Source of the DNA: Fusarium oxysporum f. sp. lycopersici 4287
Lineage: Eukaryota; Ascomycota; Sordariomycetes; Hypocreales; Nectriaceae
Length of the DNA: 51,281 nucleotides
Direction: 5' to 3'
NCBI RefSeq assembly: GCF_000149955.1
Contig: NW_017264849.1
Span: 13,695 to 64,975, forward strand
The translations under genes and the position numbers were made by a program. Within the stretch, counting starts at the first letter, position 1, and each line of letters opens with the position of its first letter. Positions 45,380-51,281 of the stretch are shown here, in pieces. A model generated the notes under the pieces. The model made no database searches. It worked only from the letters and a program-made list of their open reading frames with translations, and was not told the DNA's origin.

Positions 45380-46599
45380 CTAATGCAGGTGAAAGATTAA
45401 AAATAGACACTGCTTGCAGTAAAGATTATTAATTAAGGCTAGAGGTCGCCAAGGATAACTCAAAGTATCAGGAATACTGACAAGGTCTGGCTGAGGACTT
45501 GCATGTGCCTAAGAAGCCAACATCTCGATAAGCAGTAAATCCTGTCATGGTATGATGACCGTTGTGGTTGTAGATAGGATTATCAGTGCAGCATCCTCGT
45601 ATCAAAGGCTCAGAGCGTCAGAGTTTGGTAGAGATGGAAAGAGCAACTCTATTATATATTGGTATGTTTTGTGTAACTCTCTTGAAATATTTCAGTTTAG
45701 AATCGATAGTAGATCCAGCTGACTGGCAAGACAAGAGCTGGAGTATTTGGACCTGGTGGATCTTCGTCTTGGTACTCTGTGAAACTGTCTTCAACGACGT
45801 AAGCTTTCTGGCAGTATATGTTAGACAAGTAGTATAAATCCAGACTTACAGTAACTTGAGAATGGAAGCCCTCATTTGCGACACCTCATATCTTATGTAC
45901 TAAGACAAATCATCTTCACATGTGGTGGGGGCATTGAACCTAGCAAATGAAGCTATCACGACATTTGTGGAGCTTCAGAAACAAGAGGGTAAAATGCATC
46001 ACGGTTCAGCGCCAGATCCCGGTCCAACTTACGAGCGGACAAAACGTAAACCAATACAATAAAGCATAGGCTTCTTAACAATATTATTCTCATCATCGCA
46101 TGAGAAGTGTAGTGGCACTCATCTCGGCAAGTGAGCTTATCGCGACATTGGTGGGGTTCAAGGACAAGAGGGGAATTTACACCGCGCCTCAGCGCCAGAT
46201 ACAGATCGAATTTACGGGCGGACAAAATTTAAAGTGATACAATAAAATACAGGCTTTCTAATTTTACTACTTTTATTAATCTTGGAGCCATACTTGTGGT
46301 GGAATTGCTATCCTAGTAAACCATCCTGGCTGGGGCTAGGCGCGGAGAAGTTCGTGAAAAAAAAAAACCCAGGTTTTCAGCCACCCTATCCTAAATTTAG
46401 ATTCTGTTCCGCATTACAAAAAGCAGGAGTCAGATTTCGATTTCTCGGTATGTCCAGGACCTGTATTACCATATATTACCTCAATTTATTTCACTGCTGC
46501 TACCACAGCCAGACTCAATTGACGCTCCTAGCTGATTTCATTTATATCCCACCATCACAGTATGCCACTCTATTAATTCCCAGGCTCATTCCCACTTAA
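45380..46599. other. Gene-poor stretch with a tandem duplication
   Basis: Frames at 45586-45837 (plus) and 46282-46599 (plus) are not credible genes: the first starts at a non-obvious codon and lacks any family likeness; the second contains a run of ten A. The duplication at 45920-46280 is described separately. Confidence 0.4.
45920..46280. repeat. Diverged tandem duplication, period about 184 bp
   Basis: Copy 1 (about 45930-46095) and copy 2 (about 46112-46280) share blocks in the same order: acgacattt/gcgacattg, tcagcgccagat, gagcggacaaaa/gggcggacaaaa and caataaagcataggctt/caataaaatacaggctt. The shared words are offset by about 184 bp. On the minus strand both copies can be read as one frame with a repeated S-A-R-K motif (89 codons, 46225-45956), but no gene is proposed. 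Confidence 0.65.
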
Positions 46600-46848
46600 C
46601 TACGCCGGCACCTTACTCTCTAAGTCCTCATTGAAGGCCTCATCTGAGTCCGATATCTCATCCCATGGAGGGCACCTAAACAGTCTCTCCCGCTGCTCCA
46701 GAACCTCTTCAAACGACTTAAACTCCAACACAAGATCATCACCAATATAGCCTCCACAGTATGCTTCAGCTCCCGCTTCTTTGCAAATAAAGCCGAGATC
46801 TCCCAGGATCTCATTGTCGGAGTTCTCAGTAGAATCAGGTATCTCCAT
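46600..46848 (-). CDS. Hypothetical small acidic protein
   Basis: 82 residues from ATG 46848 (MEIPDSTENSDNEILGDLG), very rich in Asp/Glu, with two possible Cys before the middle and one near the end. The composition is unlike random antisense sequence. No family is recognised and no intron was found. It may be a fragment of a larger decayed gene. Confidence 0.35.
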   Translation of the reverse strand: MEIPDSTENSDNEILGDLGFICKEAGAEAYCGGYIGDDLVLEFKSFEEVLEQRERLFRCPPWDEISDSDEAFNEDLESKVPA

Positions 46849-47864
46849 CTAGAAGGGATACTTCAAAGCACGCGGAAGTTCCAGAGCTTTATCGTTGACA
46901 ATCAGCGACAAACAAAAGTCAGAACCAGTGGTGTTCTCCATAGTGTGCTTGAGACGCGGTTTCTTGGGAGGCACTGGTGAGATCTGGTCACCTGTCGCTC
47001 ACCTCGGTACACAACCTTGTACAGACTCTCAGTACTCAAATAATAGATTAAGCCAAAACACGAAATACCAGACGAGCAATGGAAAATAAACTGGTCAAAG
47101 AGTATACTAACCTATCATAGACTATCCTAAGGTACTCTAATATCGTCTAAAACCTTCACTTAGGACTAGGTACGGGTTGGATGCATGCATATAACAGCGA
47201 CTCATGATAGGGCAGTCCTGGGAACAAATAGGTGTGTAACGGTTATTCTACTTACATTATATACCAAACATTAATTAGGGGCTCAACCTGGGTGCACGTC
47301 GTTCTCATGATGGCTGAAATTTGACTGTTATGTCTTATCCAAAGTTGTGCGGCATGTTGCTCGCGCTCATCCTCGCTCGAATATCATACCGAGTAAACTT
47401 CGCTTCATTAACCATTGCTGATTGAACCAGGCCTACCCATACATAAGTTCACTTGAATATCCTCTGGGCCTGTGAAACAAGCCATGAAGTCATATGCAGT
47501 CTTAAGGACTGGATACACTTGGGTGTCGGTGTTGCATCTCGAAAAGCTCATCATTCATCAATCACCTATGCGTTTGGGACGATTGGCAGCAGTGGAGTCC
47601 ATTCTGTGGGGCTTAAGTCATGTCGCGATCTGGTGCCTGCACTCATGACTACTGTCACGTCCGAACATCACGAAGCTTAACCGGACCGGCAGACATTTCG
47701 GTCAAAATACATAATATTGCACATTGGTCACAACTAAATGAAGTCTTCTGAGTATTTGATCATAAAACATTAAATTCTGATTCTCGTAGTGTATCTTTGT
47801 ACCAGGTATCTATCGTTAAACGCCCGTCTAGAACGCTTCTATATATTCATCCATCTTGATCCAA
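46849..47864. other. Intergenic, about 1 kb
   Basis: No gene, RNA or repeat recognised. The 3' flank of the FHS transporter is at the right end. Confidence 0.4.
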
Positions 47865-49250
47865 TTAAGCCATCTCGTTGTGCTTCTTCTCGCGCTGCTC
47901 AATGATGACATCGTTCTTCTCGTTATCGTAGGTGATCTCATCGACAGTAGACTCCTCAGCCTTGGGGGCCATGAATGTAATTCCGCCGCGAACCCAGTTG
48001 ACAGCGACATAGCCGAGGACGTAGACGAAGCCGATAGTAGGGACGATGTAGGAGATACGAGTGCCCTTGGCATCAGCTATGGCTCCCTGTACAGGGGGGA
48101 ACACGGCACCGCCCGATACACCCATGACAAGGATACCAGCAGCACGTCGAGTGTGGTGGCCGAGGTTTCGGGTACCCATGGCGAAGATGGTGGGGTACAT
48201 GGGAGCCATGAAGAAGAAGACGGCAATGAGGATACCGACACTGGCAACACCCCTGGGAGCAGCGCTGACGTAGGCAGTAAGAGCGATGGCACAGCAAGAG
48301 TAGACAACCATGATGAACTCGGAGCTGAAGATGACAGCAAGAGCAGTAGCGACGAATCTACCGACAGTGAAGGTGATGAGAGCATAGCTCAGCATGTTGC
48401 TACCCTTGGCAGTTGTGATGTCACCGTTCTCGTGGGCGTAGTTGATGAAGAAGGTAGCAATGGTGACCTGGGCACCGACGTAGCAGAACTGAGCACCGAA
48501 GGCGAACCACATGTTCCACTGCTTCCAGATGGAACCCTGAGCAACGTGGCCAGCCTGGTCATCCTCAAGAACAGCCTCGCTGACCTCGGGAAGCTTGGCG
48601 AAGAAGAAGAGGACACCAACGGCGGCGCCAGCACAGGCGACAGCGAGGTAGACATACTGGACGTTGGTGAGGTTGTTCTGGTTCTCGCCGGTGAAGAAGA
48701 ACTTGGAGGCGATGAGGGGACCGATGAAGGAAGCGACACCGTTCCAAGACTGGCAGAATTGGAGACGGGCGGAGGCAGACTCAGGAGCGCCGATGACGAC
48801 AGCGTAAGAGTTGGCGGCAGTTTCGAGAGTAGCGAGACCACAAGCGATGACGAGGGTGCAAGCGCAGAAACCACCAAAGACAGCGCGACCGTTTGCGTTG
48901 CTATCAGCAGACTTGGCAACAGGCCAAAACAGGACAGCACCGAGAGAGTAGAGAGTAAGACCCATCAGGATAGTAAGCTTGTAACCGCGTCGCTTAAGAA
49001 CCTCAGCAGCAACGGGAGAGAAGAGGAGATAACCGCCACCAAAGTACATGACCTGCAGGCCAGTGGACTCGAGCTTTGTGATGCCGAGGACGGTTTGGAA
49101 ATGCTTGTTGAGGACATCGAGAAGGCCGTAGGAGAATCCCCAGAGGAAGAAGAGGGAGATGACGAGGGAGAGGGGGTAGATGAGCGCGCGACCGGTCAGG
49201 TAGCCGCCTGCGAGCTGGGGAGCCGCTGTGGGAATAGCACCGCCTGCCAT
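47865..49250 (-). CDS. FHS-family MFS transporter (L-fucose permease-like sugar:H+ symporter)
   Basis: Single exon, 461 residues, true ATG at 49250. About 12 hydrophobic helices can be counted. The FucP-like features are the first helix SLFFLWGFSYGLLDVLNKHF, the block QVMYFGGGYLLFSPVAAEVLK and the helix 4-5 motif LATLETAANSYAVVIG. Related proteins import L-fucose, glucose or galactose with protons. The N-terminal 20 residues are cytosolic and the acidic C-terminus (EESTVDEITYDNEKNDV) is soluble. Codon use is strongly biased to C-ending codons, which leaves the opposite strand open over the whole gene and suggests high expression. The upstream region has four CreA-type sites, so glucose repression is likely. 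Confidence 0.92.
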   Translation of the reverse strand: MAGGAIPTAAPQLAGGYLTGRALIYPLSLVISLFFLWGFSYGLLDVLNKHFQTVLGITKLESTGLQVMYFGGGYLLFSPVAAEVLKRRGYKLTILMGLTLYSLGAVLFWPVAKSADSNANGRAVFGGFCACTLVIACGLATLETAANSYAVVIGAPESASARLQFCQSWNGVASFIGPLIASKFFFTGENQNNLTNVQYVYLAVACAGAAVGVLFFFAKLPEVSEAVLEDDQAGHVAQGSIWKQWNMWFAFGAQFCYVGAQVTIATFFINYAHENGDITTAKGSNMLSYALITFTVGRFVATALAVIFSSEFIMVVYSCCAIALTAYVSAAPRGVASVGILIAVFFFMAPMYPTIFAMGTRNLGHHTRRAAGILVMGVSGGAVFPPVQGAIADAKGTRISYIVPTIGFVYVLGYVAVNWVRGGITFMAPKAEESTVDEITYDNEKNDVIIEQREKKHNEMA

Positions 49251-49472
49251 TGTGATGGATATGGGGTTTGATGAGAGAAGAAGAAAAGATGTTCTTGTCT
49301 ATCAGATGGATGGAGATGAGAGTGATGATGAAAAAGAAGATATTCGCGGTGGTTGATGGTCTTCTTTATACAAATCTCTTCGCCTCTGGACTTGACCTTC
49401 TCTCTCCACACCAGCAGTTAGCTGTCTCCAGTAGAGTAGCTTTTTTTCGCTCGAGTAGCTAGCCTGCGGAGT

Positions 49473-49565
49473 CCCCAGTGTCGGCGCGATAAACTCAAGC
49501 TACTGGGGTGTCTACCCACTTCCCCAACACAATCCCCCAGACGCAGAAAACTTGGAGATGTGGGG
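49473..49565. promoter_or_regulatory. Cluster of CreA/CRE1-type (SYGGRG) sites upstream of the FHS transporter
   Basis: Four matches to SYGGRG on either strand within 93 bp: CCCCAG at 49473-49478, CTGGGG at 49503-49508, CCCCAG at 49535-49540 and GTGGGG at 49560-49565. They lie 220-315 bp before the transporter ATG. Clustered sites of this kind mediate carbon catabolite repression in ascomycetes; function here is inferred. Confidence 0.5.
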
Positions 49566-51281
49566 GGGGAAACTCTACTCCGCGCGTGAGAAAGAGAGAG
49601 CAAGGGTGACGCCCCACTTCTCCATGACCCCAAATTGTGCGAAAATTCTTGTCCCGCGGCATCGCCTAAGCCGTGTGGTGCAATCCAGACCAGTCTGGGG
49701 AAGAACCATAAAACAAGCTACCAATGCCCCCATCGCTCTTCAACCACTCATATCAATCGTCTCCAACGCCAAGGGAGAGGTTAGCTTCAACGGGTTTAGA
49801 GCGTCGAGGCCGTTGTGGAGAGATGGTGGAGATCGGACCGACAATACGCCCGTTGTGAGACTTCACTTAATTAAGCTTAGGGACTGCCAAGAAGTCGATC
49901 TCCCGGTCTGTGATGATAGGTCTGGATGCGTGGGAGACCGCGTGGGAAGCTCTCCAAATGTGCTCACTCGGGTTAGCAAGGCTTCACAGTATTCGGGCCT
50001 TTAATTTCGTACCAAGACCACGCTATCGACCGGCATCGGCGTTATCAACCTGATTTAGCAGAACAAGGCTGATGATGCTTGTCTCTTTTAGCCTTGGTGT
50101 TTTACAAAGGTGTGTCCTGGTTCATGGTGTCATTGGTCAAGCAAGTTCATGTTGGAGAAGTCAAAATTGAATGATTCGTCTCCCAATGCAACGGTAAGTT
50201 TGATGAGGGCTGTTGGGTCTCTCAATTGAGTTGTTTTTTGACGTGCGTGCATGCCATCCAGCAGGGTTATCTCCCTGGATCTCTGGTTTTGAGTTTCTCG
50301 GCTACGAGGCATCATACGAAATTGTCGAGAGCTAGACTGACTCGAACGCCACAAGATCTCTTCGTAACCGGCCCGTTCGATGCGCATTAGTCTCACCCAA
50401 GGTCCAAGCTCCCCCAACGCGAGCTGTCATTCATTAAAAAACACGCGTTGAATTATTTATCCCGCATGAGCTGAATTAGGTAGAAGGGGGAGACTGGGGA
50501 ATGTCGGCTTAAGGGAAGTTGGGAAACTGGGGGGAAGGGAGGGGGCACTCTCACCCTGACGTCTCATCGTTTCTGCCCATGGGGTCTTGGCGCGCTGAGA
50601 TGCAGAATTGGAGTAAAGACTCCGGAGTGAATGCTACTCTACTGACCATCGAGGTAATCTAATACGGCCTAATCCATTTTTCGTTTAGATGGGCTTCGAA
50701 AAAGCTTCGAATGCTCCTAGTCTTGAGTAGAGGTTTATTGATTAACCTTTTTTCGTCTAGTGAATAAAATCAAGTGCCGGTTTGCTTTGATGCCGGGCTT
50801 GGCCGACACGTGAGGGTTGCGAAATTGGTAGTGAGCCATGCCGTTTTGACGATGGCTTAGTACGATTCAGCGCTGCCCTCAAATCAAACAAATCAAATCC
50901 GGGGTCATATTTGAGATATTTGATAACTCTCAAGACTGGATTTGTTGTTTGAAATATTTATTCAAATATTTCAAATATTTCAAATCTGACTCTCTATGCT
51001 TCCATGCTAACATCTCCAATCTCCCATTGGACCTCCTCCCCCCCACCTATTGTCGCCCCTAGCTTCACCGCACCATGTCTGACCCAGTTCTTAAGGCATT
51101 GTAACTTCTCCAGCGTTTCCGTCGTCATCGAAAGCCTCTGCGTCGTCAGCGTTAGCTTGGCCTAGGCTGAACGACCTCTCGCAATCAGTCGCCATCGCCG
51201 GTATCGCGAGTATATCGAGAGCCAATTGGCTGATCATCGGGACTGTCCCTGGTGAGCCATCCACCACTCGATTGGATTCTC
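49566..51281. other. Long gene-free right end
   Basis: No credible gene. The longest minus-strand frame (50417-50130) opens at TTG and has no family likeness. Contains G-rich runs at about 50480-50550 and the AT-rich hairpin at 50885-50985. The last 200 bases may begin a repeat or gene cut by the window edge. Confidence 0.4.
50885..50985. repeat. AT-rich inverted/direct repeat tract
   Basis: Left part caaatcaaacaaatcaaatcc is loosely inverted against ggatttgttgtttgaaata on the right, about 35 bp apart. The right part continues as direct repeats of caaatattt. It can fold as a hairpin. Origin unknown, possibly a small MITE or degraded repeat. Confidence 0.5.

Noticed and set aside
46282..46599. 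Plus-strand frame of 105 codons
   Set aside because: Contains a ten-A run, biased composition and no recognisable motif; probably chance.
47856..49271. Plus-strand frame of 471 codons
   Set aside because: Mirror of the FHS transporter's codon bias; low-complexity acidic sequence with no domain. The minus strand encodes a clear transporter.
50130..50417. Minus-strand frame of 95 codons near the right end
   Set aside because: Opens at TTG, no ATG start, no family likeness and no splice partner found.
51031..51281. Possible start of a gene at the right edge after the C-rich run
   Set aside because: Stops appear within a few codons of the ATG at about 51074; no domain visible before the window ends.
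1..51281. tRNA, rRNA or CRISPR arrays
   Set aside because: No tRNA-like cloverleaf signature, rRNA stretch or regularly spaced repeats were seen by eye. CRISPR is not expected in a fungal nuclear genome.

Overview
The window is nuclear DNA from a filamentous ascomycete, most likely a Sordariomycete such as a Fusarium species. This rests on many 45-65 nt GT-AG introns, three Zn(II)2Cys6 regulators, a PDR-type ABC pump, a DUF2235 protein, STAND/NLR-like genes and a Tad-like LINE tail. Species is not determinable by eye. The assembly is a draft with four runs of N (6027-6625, 16646-17102, 21041-21255, 29164-30002). Two genes lose their ends or middles in them.

Layout. 0.3-7.4 kb is a sugar-use locus: an intracellular GH3 beta-glucosidase, a Zn2Cys6 regulator, and a divergent lactose-permease-like MFS transporter that is broken in this sequence. 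CGG/CCG inverted repeats occur in front of both the glucosidase and the regulator/transporter pair. 7.8-8.4 kb is a mitochondrial OsmC-like protein. 8.6-14.2 kb is a repeat-rich stretch: an AT-rich island, a GRAM-like gene, a LINE tail beside a TA-flanked MITE, a zinc-ribbon gene with a one-base frameshift, a small two-exon gene and the dead 5' part of an NLR-like gene. 14.9-16.2 kb is a secreted muconate-cyclase-like beta-propeller. 17.1-20.8 kb holds a DUF2235 alpha/beta hydrolase converging on a STAND-like gene with a frameshift. 22.1-26.6 kb is a 1356-residue AAA+ ATPase in seven exons. 26.9-28.2 kb has two unknown small genes. 28.4-30.7 kb is a second Zn2Cys6 regulator with a gap in its middle. 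31.1-34.1 kb is a complete ten-exon urease. 34.7-41.1 kb is a PDR ABC transporter divergent from a third Zn2Cys6 regulator, with a palindrome containing TCCGCGGA between them. 41.4-42.4 kb is a short-chain dehydrogenase. 43.7-46.8 kb has small Cys-rich, BTB and acidic proteins plus a tandem duplication. 47.9-49.3 kb is an FHS-family (L-fucose-permease-like) transporter with clustered CreA-type sites upstream.

Gene models were built by joining reading frames at GT-AG introns and checking that exon lengths sum to a multiple of three. The beta-glucosidase, first regulator, muconate-cyclase-like gene, AAA+ ATPase, urease, ABC transporter and dehydrogenase all close exactly. Three genes need a single-base change to stay open (near 12281, 20214-20219 and 44598), so either base-level errors or real gene decay are present. 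Family names come from motif recognition; no database search was run.
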